Source of the DNA: Nitrospira japonica
Lineage (GTDB): Bacteria; Nitrospirota; Thermodesulfovibrionia; Thermodesulfovibrionales; SM23-35
DNA: 64,000 nucleotides
Assembly (NCBI GenBank): GCA_020725385.1
Contig: DYFC01000060.1
Location: forward strand, 1-64,000
Reading direction: 5' to 3'
The position numbers and the translations under genes were made by a program. Positions 19,963 through 30,754 of this stretch are shown here, in pieces. Numbering within the stretch: the first letter of the stretch is position 1; each line of letters begins with the position of its first letter. The notes under the pieces are model-generated. The model saw only the letters and a program-made list of their open reading frames with translations. It was not told where the DNA came from and searched no databases.

Positions 19963-20730
19963 ATGAAAATAAATGTAATAGGATGTTCAGGAGCCGAAAT
20001 ACCGGGGCATAATGCTCCAAGTTTTTTACTTAATAATGAGATTGTTTTTGACGCAGGAAGTATTACGAGTGCACTAAATATCAAATCGCAATTAAGAATA
20101 AAACATATTTTTATAACACACGCTCATCTTGATCATATAAGAAGTATTCCATTCCTTACCGATAATATTATTCTTGGAAAAAACAGACACACCATTAATT
20201 TATATAGTATAAATCCTGTTATATCTACCATAAAAAAACATCTTTTCAATAGTTCAATGTGGCCTGATTTTACATTGATACCAGATCCTGAAAATGCTAT
20301 TCTTAATCTGTCGAAATTGAGAACTAATAAACCTGTTAAAATAAATGACTATACAGTAACTCCGTATAGAGTAAATCACCCTGTACCAGCGGTCGGGTAT
20401 CTTGTGGAGGATAAGAAAAGCAGGAAATTATTCTATACAGGCGATACAGGTCCGACACCTAAAACATGGGAAAAAATCAAATCAAAAAAATTGAACTGTC
20501 TCATAATAGATGTTTCATTCCCTGATAGAATGAGAGAATTGGCAATAAGTACCGGACATCTTACTCCTCAATTACTGAAAGAAGAAATAGCTACAATGTA
20601 TAATTTGCCGGAAAAAATCTGTATTACCCATCCTAAACCACAATATTTTAAAGTTATTCAATCAGAATTGAAAAAGACCGGCCTGAAAAATGTTCATATT
20701 TTAAAAGAAGGGGAAATAATAAGAGTTTAG
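19963..20730 (+). CDS. MBL-fold metallohydrolase (cyclic-nucleotide phosphodiesterase-like)
   Basis: HAHLDH motif, FYTGDTGPTP. Confidence 0.85.
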   Translation: MKINVIGCSGAEIPGHNAPSFLLNNEIVFDAGSITSALNIKSQLRIKHIFITHAHLDHIRSIPFLTDNIILGKNRHTINLYSINPVISTIKKHLFNSSMWPDFTLIPDPENAILNLSKLRTNKPVKINDYTVTPYRVNHPVPAVGYLVEDKKSRKLFYTGDTGPTPKTWEKIKSKKLNCLIIDVSFPDRMRELAISTGHLTPQLLKEEIATMYNLPEKICITHPKPQYFKVIQSELKKTGLKNVHILKEGEIIRV

Positions 20731-20736
20731 GTTAAA

Positions 20737-21798
20737 TTGATCGAACAAAAAGATAAATATATAGAACATCTTGTCAGCGCACTCGTACTTTCAATAGTAA
20801 TAATAGGTTGTTTTTTTGTTTTACGTCCTTTTTTATCTCCATTATTATGGGCTGTAATTCTTTCTTTTTCTACATGGCCAATTTATAAGTGGTGGGAAAA
20901 ATTACTAAAAGGAAAGAAAACTCTTGCTGCAACTATTATGACTTTCTTACTATCCGCAGCTTTTGTATTACCAATTTTAATAATTGGACTAAGTTTAGCA
21001 AGCCAGGCATCTACTCTTACAGGCAATATTCGTGAAATGCTTGAAAAAGGCCCTCCAAAACTTCCTTTATGGATTAGTGCTATCCCCATTGTAGGACCTG
21101 AAATTCAAAACTACTGGAATGAATGGACCATTGATCATGAAAGACTTGCTGATATTCTTTTACCCTATATTAAAACTCTCAAAGGAGTAATTATAGAAAA
21201 AGGTGCACTAATGGGCCAGGCTATTTTTCAAATTGTACTTAGTATTATTGTTTGCTTTTTCTTTTATCGTGACGGTGAAAAAACTGCTCAAAGTTTTGCG
21301 AATTTTCTAAGGAGAATAGCAGGAACAAGAGCTGATAGACTTATAAACGTTGCCGCTTCCACCACGAAGGGTGTTGTTTATGGAGTTCTTGGAACCGCTG
21401 CTGTTCAGGGAACACTTGCCGGAGTCGGTTTTTTTATTGCAGGCGTGCCGGCATCTCTATTACTTGGTCTATTCACTTTTTTTCTTGCCCTTATACCTAT
21501 GGGTCCACCTTTGTTATGGATACCGGTAACAATATGGTTATTTTATTATAAAAGTACAATAGCATGGATATTCATGTTATTATGGGGAACCTTTATAATT
21601 AGCGGTATCGATAATATAGTAAAACCAATACTTATAAGCCAGGGGATAGATCTTCCATTCATACTCATTCTTCTTGGAGTATTCGGGGGAATATTTGCTT
21701 TTGGATTTATAGGAATTTTTCTCGGTCCTACACTTCTTGCACTCGGGTATTCTCTTATTTCAGAATGGACTTCCTCTAAGGATATTTCAGCGGGTTAA
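20737..21798 (+). CDS. AI-2E family transporter
   Basis: Multi-TM protein with PLLWAVILSFSTWPIY and GIFLGPTLLALGYSL. Confidence 0.88.
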   Translation: MIEQKDKYIEHLVSALVLSIVIIGCFFVLRPFLSPLLWAVILSFSTWPIYKWWEKLLKGKKTLAATIMTFLLSAAFVLPILIIGLSLASQASTLTGNIREMLEKGPPKLPLWISAIPIVGPEIQNYWNEWTIDHERLADILLPYIKTLKGVIIEKGALMGQAIFQIVLSIIVCFFFYRDGEKTAQSFANFLRRIAGTRADRLINVAASTTKGVVYGVLGTAAVQGTLAGVGFFIAGVPASLLLGLFTFFLALIPMGPPLLWIPVTIWLFYYKSTIAWIFMLLWGTFIISGIDNIVKPILISQGIDLPFILILLGVFGGIFAFGFIGIFLGPTLLALGYSLISEWTSSKDISAG

Positions 21799-21956
21799 CC
21801 CGGATAATATATCTATAAGTTCAATCAAGTCAATTAATTGACTATTTTAATCTTTTCCCTGATACCATCAATAAATAATCTTTAAAAAACAATATATTAG
21901 CTTCTGGCATATTCTTTGATTATATTTAAAAAAAAGAATTGTAAAAGGAGGTTTTT

Positions 21957-22463
21957 ATGGCAGAGAATGTGCTTGATGGTCAAGCTGCTGGCATTAACGA
22001 TGTTCATGATGACAGACCCAAAAAAGGGAAATTGAAATTAATTATTATTGCTGCAATTGTACTCATTATCGGACTTGGCAGCGGTTTTGCTGCTTATACA
22101 ATGTTTTTAAGTAAAAAAGGAAAAACAGCCGAGACTTCTCATGAAAAAACTGTAGCAGAGACAAAAAAGATTGAATTACTCGCGCTTGACCCTTTTGTTA
22201 TGAATTTAGCAGAGCAAAATCGTTTTCTTAAATTATCGGTACAATTCGAACTTGCGGATAAAGCATATCAACAAATGGCTATGGAAAAAATTCCTTTATT
22301 AAGGGATGCAATTATTATTCTTGTAAGCAGTAAATCATATACGTCGGTGACAACACCAGAGGGTAAATTTCAGCTTAAAGATGAAATTTTGCTGAGAGCG
22401 AATCAGGCAATGGGTAAAGATGTTTTTAAGAACCTTTATTTTACAGAGTTTGTAACACAATGA
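21957..22463 (+). CDS. fliL: Flagellar basal body protein FliL
   Basis: Single N-terminal TM plus FliL domain; first gene of the fli operon. Confidence 0.9.
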   Translation: MAENVLDGQAAGINDVHDDRPKKGKLKLIIIAAIVLIIGLGSGFAAYTMFLSKKGKTAETSHEKTVAETKKIELLALDPFVMNLAEQNRFLKLSVQFELADKAYQQMAMEKIPLLRDAIIILVSSKSYTSVTTPEGKFQLKDEILLRANQAMGKDVFKNLYFTEFVTQ

Positions 22464-23455
22464 ACGATATACTTTCACAGGATGAAGTTGATGCCCTGTT
22501 AAAAGGGGTTCAATCAGGAGAGATTGATACAGAAGTAGCACGGGACAGGATTCTTTCAGGTATAAGAAATTATGATTTTACGAACCAGGAAAGAATCATA
22601 CGTGGAAGAATGCCCGGTCTTGAACTTGCAAATGAAAAATTCTCACGTTTTTTTAGAAATTCTATTTCAAATCTCTTAATGAAATTTGTTGATACAGGCA
22701 TTAGCAATGTTGAGGTCACAAAATTTGGTGAGTTTATGAAGATAATCCCGTTTCCTTCGAGTATAAATATTTTCAAGATGGAACCTTTGAAAGGTTATGC
22801 TCTATTTGTAGTCGAAGCTCCTCTGGTATTTGCTTTTGTTGAATTTTTTTTCGGAAGTTCGAATGCTCGTTATGTGAAATCCGAGGGAAGATCATTTACC
22901 CATATTGAGCAGAACGTTATAAGAAAGATAGTGAATATTGCCCTGAAAGATATGGCGAGTGCATGGAGTGGAATATCCCAGATAACCCCTGAATTTGTTA
23001 GCTCTGAGATGAATCCACAGTTTGTTACTATCGTAACGCCAAGCGAGCTTGTTATTAAGGTTGAGATACATATAGAACTTGAGAATTTTACAGGGAAGCT
23101 TTTTTTCTGCATCCCTTATTCAATGGTAGAACCTGTTAAAGAAATACTTTATTCGGGTATTCAGACTGATAAATATGATTTGGATCAGAATTGGGTCACT
23201 TATCTCAAAGAACTATTAAAAGACTCTTATGTAGAAGTAAAAGCAGAAATAGGAAGAGTTCATCTAACTCTTGGTGAATTGGTCGGCTTGGAAGTGGGAA
23301 GTGTTGTAAATCTCGGCAAAGCTTCAAATTCCGAGATACCGGTAAAAGTAGAAGGTATTACAAAATTTTATGGAGTGCCGGGATATAGCAGGGGAAGTCA
23401 GGCTATAAAACTAACAAAGGTTGTAAAAGGAGAAAATTATGCTTCAAAATCTTGA
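22460..23455 (+). CDS. fliM: Flagellar motor switch protein FliM
   Basis: N-terminal CheY-binding-like ILSQDEVDALLKGV; FliM domain. Confidence 0.96.
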   Translation: MNDILSQDEVDALLKGVQSGEIDTEVARDRILSGIRNYDFTNQERIIRGRMPGLELANEKFSRFFRNSISNLLMKFVDTGISNVEVTKFGEFMKIIPFPSSINIFKMEPLKGYALFVVEAPLVFAFVEFFFGSSNARYVKSEGRSFTHIEQNVIRKIVNIALKDMASAWSGISQITPEFVSSEMNPQFVTIVTPSELVIKVEIHIELENFTGKLFFCIPYSMVEPVKEILYSGIQTDKYDLDQNWVTYLKELLKDSYVEVKAEIGRVHLTLGELVGLEVGSVVNLGKASNSEIPVKVEGITKFYGVPGYSRGSQAIKLTKVVKGENYASKS

Positions 23456-23777
23456 ACAAAAAACCGAAGAAGCAGGCTTTGAAGAATTCAAAGAAGAGAA
23501 GAAGGAAAGCAACTCAAAAAAAGATATTGACTTTATTCTTGATATACCATTGGAACTTACTGTTCAGCTCGGGATGACAAAAATGTTAATTAGAGATTTG
23601 CTCCAGCTTGGACAGGGTTCGGTAATCGAGCTCGATAAGCTTGCAGGAGAACCTATGGAAATTTTGATTAATAACAAACTTGTTGCCAGGGGAGAGGTTG
23701 TTGTTGTAAATGAAAAATTCGGCGTCAGATTAACAGATATTATAAGTCCGGCAGAAAGGATAAATCAGTTAAGATGA
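23439..23777 (+). CDS. fliN: Flagellar motor switch protein FliN
   Basis: DIPLELTVQLGMTKMLIRDLLQLGQGSVIELDKLAGEP. Confidence 0.96.
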   Translation: MLQNLEQKTEEAGFEEFKEEKKESNSKKDIDFILDIPLELTVQLGMTKMLIRDLLQLGQGSVIELDKLAGEPMEILINNKLVARGEVVVVNEKFGVRLTDIISPAERINQLR

Positions 23778-24094
23778 CAGAGCAGTATATTCAAATGATA
23801 GCAGCGCTTGGAGGAGTAATCCTCTTAATAATTCTTTTTGGATATTTGATGAAAAAAAGGCAGACAAAATCGGGTGTTCTAATAAATGTGGTTTCATACC
23901 AGCCTTTTGGACCGAGAAAAGGAGTTGCTGCACTTAAGATGGGAAGAGAAGTATTGCTTCTTGGTATAACTCAAAATGATATTAAACTTTTGAAGACTTT
24001 TAATGAAAATGAATTCGAGGAGAAAACAACAGCCGAGATAAACACAAAAATTAGAATGCTAAAAAATATGAAGGAACGCTTAAATGAATCTTAA
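23774..24094 (+). CDS. fliO: Flagellar biosynthetic protein FliO
   Basis: Small TM protein between fliN and fliP. Confidence 0.82.
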   Translation: MTEQYIQMIAALGGVILLIILFGYLMKKRQTKSGVLINVVSYQPFGPRKGVAALKMGREVLLLGITQNDIKLLKTFNENEFEEKTTAEINTKIRMLKNMKERLNES

Positions 24095-24716
24095 TGATCC
24101 GGCAATTGAGGTTTTTCTTCTTATAAGCTTTCTCTCGCTACTGCCTGCTATACTTATAATGTTCACTTCATTTACAAGAATAGTAGTAGTTCTCGCACTT
24201 TTAAGGCAGGCTCTCGGTGGCCAGCAAATGCCTCCTAATCCTGTAATTATTGGACTATCTTTATTCCTCACTTTTTTCATAATGTCTCCAACTATTGATG
24301 TTATTAATAAGGAAGCTCTTAATCCTTATATTGAGAAAAAAATTGATATGAAAGAAGCATTTAAAAGAGCGGAACCTGCGATAAAAAGTTTTATGCTTAA
24401 ACAGACCCGTGAAAAAGATATAGCTTTGTTTCTTAAAGTATCAAAACAGGATGTGCCGGAAAAACCTGAGGAATTACCAATAAGGGTTGTAGTTCCTGCG
24501 TTTGCAATAAGCGAATTAAAGACAGCATTTGAGATGGGAGTTCTGATTTTCTTGCCTTTTCTGATTATAGATATGATTGTATCAAGTGTGCTTCTTTCAA
24601 TGGGTATGATGATGCTTCCTCCTGTCATGATTTCACTTCCTTTTAAACTTCTGCTTTTTGTTCTTGTAGATGGCTGGAATCTTGTGGTTGGAACAATAAT
24701 AAGGAGTTTTCAATGA
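24084..24716 (+). CDS. fliP: Flagellar type III export protein FliP
   Basis: LRQALGGQQMPPNPVIIGLSLFLTFFIM. Confidence 0.97.
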   Translation: MNLNDPAIEVFLLISFLSLLPAILIMFTSFTRIVVVLALLRQALGGQQMPPNPVIIGLSLFLTFFIMSPTIDVINKEALNPYIEKKIDMKEAFKRAEPAIKSFMLKQTREKDIALFLKVSKQDVPEKPEELPIRVVVPAFAISELKTAFEMGVLIFLPFLIIDMIVSSVLLSMGMMMLPPVMISLPFKLLLFVLVDGWNLVVGTIIRSFQ

Positions 24717-24982
24717 CACCTGATATAGTAAGAGAAATCTCCGGGGATGTTTTCAGAACAATATTGCTCGTTTCTGCACCGCCTTTAATGGTAAGTCTTT
24801 TTGTGGGGCTACTTGTAAGTTTATTCCAGGCAGTTACCCAGATTCAGGAATTCACTTTAACTTTTGTCCCGAAGGTAATCGCTGTTTTTGTTTGCCTTTT
24901 TATATTCTTCCCGTGGCTCTCAAAAGTTTTGATAGCTTTCACAACAAATCTTATTGAAAAAATTCCGGTGTATATAAAATGA
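24713..24982 (+). CDS. fliQ: Flagellar export protein FliQ
   Basis: 89 aa, two TM, FQAVTQIQEFTLTFVPKV. Confidence 0.96.
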   Translation: MTPDIVREISGDVFRTILLVSAPPLMVSLFVGLLVSLFQAVTQIQEFTLTFVPKVIAVFVCLFIFFPWLSKVLIAFTTNLIEKIPVYIK

Positions 24983-25740
24983 CAGATAATCTTATTTCTT
25001 CATATATCTCATCTTTTGTTTTTGTTCTGCTCAGGACAGGAATAGTAATAATGCTTCTTCCTTTTTTCGGAAGCAGAAATTTCCCGGCCCAAATGAAGAT
25101 AGGCTTATCTGTTGCGATTGCAATAATTTTAACTCCTTTAATTGAAATAAAAATAACTGATAATGGGTTAATACCTTTAATCGTGATGCGCGAAATAATT
25201 CTTGGTATTGCATTTGGTTTTACAGCAAGATTTGTATTTTTCGCGATAGAGATGGCAGGACAGATGATTAGCAATGCGATGGGTATTTCAATTGCCCAAT
25301 CTTTCAATCCCGAGATAGGCCAATCTACTGAAATGTCCCAGCTTTTTGGATTTATTGCAATGTTATTGTTTCTTAGCATAGATGCACATCACGATTTGAT
25401 ATATGCATTTGTTAAAAGTTATGAGTTGCTTCCGGGCGGACAGATATCAATAAGCGGACTTCTAACTTCTGTTATATCAATCATGAAAGCCATGTTTATA
25501 ATCGCCCTGAAGCTTAGCGCACCTGTTGTTATGACAATGGTTGTATCACATGTATTGCTTGGCTTTGTTTATAAAGCAGCTCCACAGATAAACATTTTTT
25601 TTGTTGCATATCCTGTATATATTTTTGTCGGACTGATAGTTTTATTGATAGGTATGCCAATGATTCTAACGGTAACAAATAACTATCTTGGCTCGATTAC
25701 AGAAGAAATTACAAAAGTGTTAAGCGCTTTAAGAGGATAA
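24979..25740 (+). CDS. fliR: Flagellar export protein FliR
   Basis: Multi-TM, position between fliQ and flhB. Confidence 0.95.
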   Translation: MTDNLISSYISSFVFVLLRTGIVIMLLPFFGSRNFPAQMKIGLSVAIAIILTPLIEIKITDNGLIPLIVMREIILGIAFGFTARFVFFAIEMAGQMISNAMGISIAQSFNPEIGQSTEMSQLFGFIAMLLFLSIDAHHDLIYAFVKSYELLPGGQISISGLLTSVISIMKAMFIIALKLSAPVVMTMVVSHVLLGFVYKAAPQINIFFVAYPVYIFVGLIVLLIGMPMILTVTNNYLGSITEEITKVLSALRG

Positions 25741-25742
25741 AG

Positions 25743-26777
25743 ATGGCTGAATTTCAGGAAAAAACCGAGAAAGCTACTCCAAGGAGAAAACAGAAGGCAA
25801 GAGAAAAAGGACAGATTGCCCGGAGCCGTGAGCTTATTTCCATGGCAGCGACAGCAGGAATGGTTTTGATGTTTTATTTTTCCGGAAATACATTCATCAG
25901 CAGAATTGAAGAAATGATGAGAAAATTGCTCGGTTTTCAATATGGAAGAAATCCTGAAATAGCAATGAAATTTGCATTATCCGAAATGATCTGGATACTG
26001 ATGCCTTTTTTAGGAATTGCCTTTACCTTTGCTTTATTTACCGGTGCGTTGCAAGGTGGATTTGTATTAAAACCGCTTAATATAGAGCTTGAGAGGCTGA
26101 ATCCTCTCGGTGGTATGAAAAGGCTATTTTCATATACAGGTTTGGTTGAATTCTTGAAAAGCCTTTTTAAATTTATAATCGGCGGCTTTATTATGTATCT
26201 TATACTTAAAAACCTTATGAATTTCCTTCCATTTGCCTCGTCTCTTGAGATTCAGGAAATAACTCCTGTAACTGGGAAAATTCTCTTTAAAACAATCTTA
26301 ATTATTTTTACCACTTTCTTTATTTTTGCTGTTCTTGATTATATTTACCAGAGATGGAGTTTTGAACGTTCTCTCAGAATGACACGTGAGGAAGTCAAAC
26401 AGGAATATAAAGAAACCGAAGGAGATCCTATTGTTAAATCAAGAATAAGAAGCATTCAGAGGGAACTTGCAAGAAGAAGGATGATGCAGGAGGTACCGAA
26501 AGCAACAGTAGTTATAACAAACCCTACGCATCTGGCAGTAGCCTTACGTTATGAAAAAGAAGGAATGACAGCTCCTTTAGTCGTAGCCAAAGGTGCAGGA
26601 TATATTGCAGAAAAAATCAGAGAAATAGCAAAAAATCATAGGATACCGATCATAGAGGATAAACCGCTCGCAAGGGCACTTTATAAACTTGACATAGGTA
26701 ATTTTATCCCGCCGGAACTTTATAGAGCAGTCGCAAAAATACTTGCCTATATTTACAAATTAAGAGGCGCTGCATGA
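25743..26777 (+). CDS. flhB: Flagellar export switch protein FlhB
   Basis: EKTEKATPRRKQKAREKGQIARSREL; NPTH autocleavage motif. Confidence 0.97.
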   Translation: MAEFQEKTEKATPRRKQKAREKGQIARSRELISMAATAGMVLMFYFSGNTFISRIEEMMRKLLGFQYGRNPEIAMKFALSEMIWILMPFLGIAFTFALFTGALQGGFVLKPLNIELERLNPLGGMKRLFSYTGLVEFLKSLFKFIIGGFIMYLILKNLMNFLPFASSLEIQEITPVTGKILFKTILIIFTTFFIFAVLDYIYQRWSFERSLRMTREEVKQEYKETEGDPIVKSRIRSIQRELARRRMMQEVPKATVVITNPTHLAVALRYEKEGMTAPLVVAKGAGYIAEKIREIAKNHRIPIIEDKPLARALYKLDIGNFIPPELYRAVAKILAYIYKLRGAA

Positions 26778-28807
26778 ATATAAAAGCAATCTTAAAACAG
26801 CATCAGGATATTGTAATTGCTTTAAGTGTAGTGTCGGTTCTCGGGATTATGATACTTCCTATCCCGACATTTATGCTTGATATTCTTTTGTCTTTATCAA
26901 TTTCGTTATCAATAATAGTATTAATAACAGGAATATTTATTGGCAAACCATTGGATTTTTCAGTGTTCCCTTCAATTCTTTTGTTGTCGACATTATTCAG
27001 GCTTTCTTTGAATATTGCATCAACAAGACTTATATTGTTGAATGGTAATGAGGGAATCGAAGCAGCAGGTCAGGTAATAAAATCATTTGGAAATTTTGTT
27101 GTTGGAGGTAATTATGCAGTAGGTTTTATATTGTTTTTAATTCTTGTTGTAATTAATTTTGTTGTCATTACTAAAGGTTCAGGGAGAATAGCCGAGGTAG
27201 CAGCAAGATTTACACTTGATGCAATGCCGGGTAAGCAGATGGCTATAGATGCTGATCTTAATTCCGGTCTTATTGATGAATCCGAAGCCCGTAGAAGGAG
27301 AGCTATAATTGCGCAGGAAGCTGATTTTTATGGAGCAATGGATGGAGCGAGTAAATTCGTACGAGGAGATGCTATAGCAGGTCTTATTATAACAGGCATA
27401 AATATTATAGGAGGTTTGCTTATAGGTGTAATTCAAAAAGGCATACCTGTAGGTGAAGCTGCAAAAACATATACAATCCTGACAATCGGTGATGGCCTTG
27501 TCTCACAGATACCTGCTTTGCTCATTTCAACAGCAGCAGGTATAGTCGTTAGCCGTGCAGGGACAGATTCAAATCTCGGGAAAGATATAACAAAACAAAT
27601 AATATTCAATCCAAAAGCTCTTGGTACAGCTTCTGGAATTATGGTGGTTCTTGGAATTATACCTGGACTTCCCCATATTCCTTTTTTAATGCTCTCGGCA
27701 GCATCCGGGGTATTGGCTTATGTAATATCCACTGCATCAAAAGTTGATACAATTCAGGAACAAGAAATTCAGCCTATATCTCAAGAACCCGCGATAGAGA
27801 CGTTTATTGAGATTGAACCTTTAACTCTTGAAATTGGATATGGACTAATTCCTTTTGTTGAAGGAGAAAAACCTTCTTTGTTGAATAAGATTAAAGCAAT
27901 GAGAAGACAGCTTGCTACAGATCTTGGATTTATTGTGCCTTCTATTCATATTAAGGATAATCTTCAATTTAGACCACATGAATATTGTTTTTATATAAGG
28001 GGAATTGAGATTGCAAGAAGTGAAATAATGGCAGATCATTATCTTGCTGTTGCATCAGGAACAGCAGAACCAATAGATGGGATTCCAACAAAAGAGCAAG
28101 CTTTTGGATTACCTGCGTACTGGATAAATGGAAAAGACGTGGAAAAAGCACAGGCAAAAGGTTATACAGTAGTTGATCCATCAACTGTAATCGCAACCCA
28201 TATAACAGAATTAATAAAGAATCATGCGTGGGAACTTCTTAATAGAACCGAGGTTCAGAATTTGCTCGATAATGTTTCAAAGAATTATCCAAAAATTGTT
28301 GATGAACTTATTCCTTCACATCTTAGTCTGGGAGGAGTTCAGAGAGTGCTCCAGAATCTGCTAAGGGAGAAAGTTCCTATAAATGACCTTGTCACAATAC
28401 TCGAGACTCTGCTTGATTATTCGCCTTCTGTAAAGGATATCGAGCTTCTTACTGAATTTGTGAGACAGGCATTGTCAAGATATATAACAAAGCAATACAC
28501 AATAGATAACAGTGTTTATGTAATGATGCTTGACCCGCGATTTGAGAAAGAACTTTCAAGTGCAATGGAATCCGGCGGTGCAATAAGTCCTGAAGTTGTA
28601 AACAAACTTGCACGCAGTATTGAAAATGCTCTCAAAGAAGATAAATTTAAGGGCATTCAGCCGATAATATTGTGTTCGGCACATGTTCGGAGATTTTTAA
28701 GAAAGATTACCGAAAGATATTTCCCATCAATAGTTGTTATTTCGAATGCTGAACTTTCTCAATCGGTGAAACTTTATACAACAGGAGTTTTGAGGTATGA
28801 AGATTAA
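26774..28807 (+). CDS. flhA: Flagellar export protein FlhA
   Basis: FHIPEP family; DAMPGKQMAIDADLNSGLI, EARRRR. Confidence 0.97.
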   Translation: MNIKAILKQHQDIVIALSVVSVLGIMILPIPTFMLDILLSLSISLSIIVLITGIFIGKPLDFSVFPSILLLSTLFRLSLNIASTRLILLNGNEGIEAAGQVIKSFGNFVVGGNYAVGFILFLILVVINFVVITKGSGRIAEVAARFTLDAMPGKQMAIDADLNSGLIDESEARRRRAIIAQEADFYGAMDGASKFVRGDAIAGLIITGINIIGGLLIGVIQKGIPVGEAAKTYTILTIGDGLVSQIPALLISTAAGIVVSRAGTDSNLGKDITKQIIFNPKALGTASGIMVVLGIIPGLPHIPFLMLSAASGVLAYVISTASKVDTIQEQEIQPISQEPAIETFIEIEPLTLEIGYGLIPFVEGEKPSLLNKIKAMRRQLATDLGFIVPSIHIKDNLQFRPHEYCFYIRGIEIARSEIMADHYLAVASGTAEPIDGIPTKEQAFGLPAYWINGKDVEKAQAKGYTVVDPSTVIATHITELIKNHAWELLNRTEVQNLLDNVSKNYPKIVDELIPSHLSLGGVQRVLQNLLREKVPINDLVTILETLLDYSPSVKDIELLTEFVRQALSRYITKQYTIDNSVYVMMLDPRFEKELSSAMESGGAISPEVVNKLARSIENALKEDKFKGIQPIILCSAHVRRFLRKITERYFPSIVVISNAELSQSVKLYTTGVLRYED

Positions 28808-29882
28808 AAAATTTCGTGCAAAAAGCTTTTCAGAGGCTTTGACACTGGTTAAAAAAGAACTGAGTGAAGATGCTATAATTCTCTCATCGGAAGAGAAAAA
28901 AGGGTTAAGACCTTATGTTGAGGTAACCGCAGCAGTGGATTATGAAAGCTGTCAGGTTAATCAACAAGAAAATGTTCTTAGCCAGAATACCAACAGCAAA
29001 CCTATAAATAATTCAAAATCTTCTAATGATAATTCCCCTATGATTGATAGTACACTTTCATATTTGAAAAACGAGATTGGAAGCCTTAAAGAGACGATAT
29101 TGAATATGAAAAATGCTGGTTATAGTATTTATCTGCCACCTGAAAAAAGAGCTGTTATAAATTACCTTACAGAACGTGCTATCCTTGAGGAATTTGCTAT
29201 GCGTATAACCGAGAAAGCTACAAATATTGAACAAATCCCTGCTTTAATTGAAAAGGATATTAAAGTAAAATCAGCACAGGGAAGCAAAAAAGCTATTATG
29301 CTTGCAGGCCCAACAGGAGTTGGTAAAACAACTACAATCGCAAAATTATCCGCACGTGACATCAAAGCAGGGAAAAGGGTAGCAATAATAAATCTTGACA
29401 CTTATAGAATAGGTGCTGTTGAGCAAATAAGAATTTATTCAAGAATTATGGGGATACCTTTGTCAATAGTATCAAGTCCCAAGGAACTTGAGGAAACCCT
29501 TTTAAGATATATGCAAACAAGGGACATTGTATATATTGATACCACGGGCAGAAATCCGCGCGATGAGACACATATTGAAGAATTACTATCAGTCTGTGAG
29601 ATCAATGTGCAAATTGAACTTCATTTGCTCATGAGTGCAAGCTGCGATGATTTTTTTATGATAGATGCTTACCGGTTTTATAGAAAATTACCGCTTGATT
29701 ATATAGACTTTACAAAGATTGATGAAGCTGTAAGATTTGGTTCGATTTATAATCTTATTCTTACATATCAAAAACCTGTTTCATTCATAACCACGGGACA
29801 AAAGGTCCCGGGTGATATTGAGTTTGTTACACCTGAAAAACTTTCAAGCCTCATTTTGCATAAAAGGAGTTATACATGTTGA
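28797..29882 (+). CDS. flhF: Flagellar GTPase FlhF
   Basis: SRP-like GTPase: GPTGVGKTTTIAKLSA, TYRIGAVEQ. Confidence 0.95.
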   Translation: MKIKKFRAKSFSEALTLVKKELSEDAIILSSEEKKGLRPYVEVTAAVDYESCQVNQQENVLSQNTNSKPINNSKSSNDNSPMIDSTLSYLKNEIGSLKETILNMKNAGYSIYLPPEKRAVINYLTERAILEEFAMRITEKATNIEQIPALIEKDIKVKSAQGSKKAIMLAGPTGVGKTTTIAKLSARDIKAGKRVAIINLDTYRIGAVEQIRIYSRIMGIPLSIVSSPKELEETLLRYMQTRDIVYIDTTGRNPRDETHIEELLSVCEINVQIELHLLMSASCDDFFMIDAYRFYRKLPLDYIDFTKIDEAVRFGSIYNLILTYQKPVSFITTGQKVPGDIEFVTPEKLSSLILHKRSYTC

Positions 29883-30721
29883 TAGAAGAATCATCAAAAG
29901 AAAGATCAGTTAAAACAATTGCTATAACAAGTGGTAAAGGTGGCGTTGGCAAAACCAATATTACAGCCAATCTTGCAATGGAAATCAGAAAAAAAGGATT
30001 CAGTGTAATGATTCTTGATGCTGATCTTGGATTAAGTAATATAGACATTCTTTTCCAGATTGCTCCGAAATATAATCTTCAGCATGTACTTAACGGACAG
30101 ATGGACCTGCAGGACATTATTGTAGAAGGTCCGATGGGAATTAAGATACTTCCTGCAAGTTCAGGTGTACAGGAACTTACAGCTCTTAACGAATTCCAGA
30201 GATTAAAACTTTTAGAAGGCTTTGATTCATATAATATTGATATTGACTATTTTCTTATAGATACTGCGGCAGGCATTTCAGAAAATGTCGCATTTTTCTG
30301 TGTCGCGGCACAGGAAATTGTAATTGTTACAACTCCGGAACCAACTTCATTGACAGATGCTTATGCATTGATTAAAGTCCTTTTTACAAGGTATCAAGAA
30401 AAAGAGTTTAAGGTTCTTGTGAATTTTGCAAAAAATCCTGAAGAAGGATTCGGGGTTTTTAAAAATCTTTCAAGAGTTGCTGAAAGATTTCTTAGCATAT
30501 CTCTTGATTATATAGGTTATATCCCTTTTGATAATGCATTAAAAAAATCAGTAAAGGCACAGAAGCCTGTTGTTGATATTTTCCCTGATTCGGTTTCGGC
30601 AAGACAATTCAGTGCAATTGCTGAAAGGTTTTTAAATAAAAAGAGCACAGTTAAAGGCTCACTCCAGTTTTTCATAGGAAATCTTTTAACAACAAAAAGT
30701 ATGTCATTACAAAAAGCATAG
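29876..30721 (+). CDS. flhG: Flagellar number regulator FlhG/FleN (MinD-like ATPase)
   Basis: SGKGGVGKTNITANLA. Confidence 0.93.
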   Translation: MLIEESSKERSVKTIAITSGKGGVGKTNITANLAMEIRKKGFSVMILDADLGLSNIDILFQIAPKYNLQHVLNGQMDLQDIIVEGPMGIKILPASSGVQELTALNEFQRLKLLEGFDSYNIDIDYFLIDTAAGISENVAFFCVAAQEIVIVTTPEPTSLTDAYALIKVLFTRYQEKEFKVLVNFAKNPEEGFGVFKNLSRVAERFLSISLDYIGYIPFDNALKKSVKAQKPVVDIFPDSVSARQFSAIAERFLNKKSTVKGSLQFFIGNLLTTKSMSLQKA

Positions 30722-30754
30722 AAAGTGTCAATAAAAGATTGAGAAGGAAATATA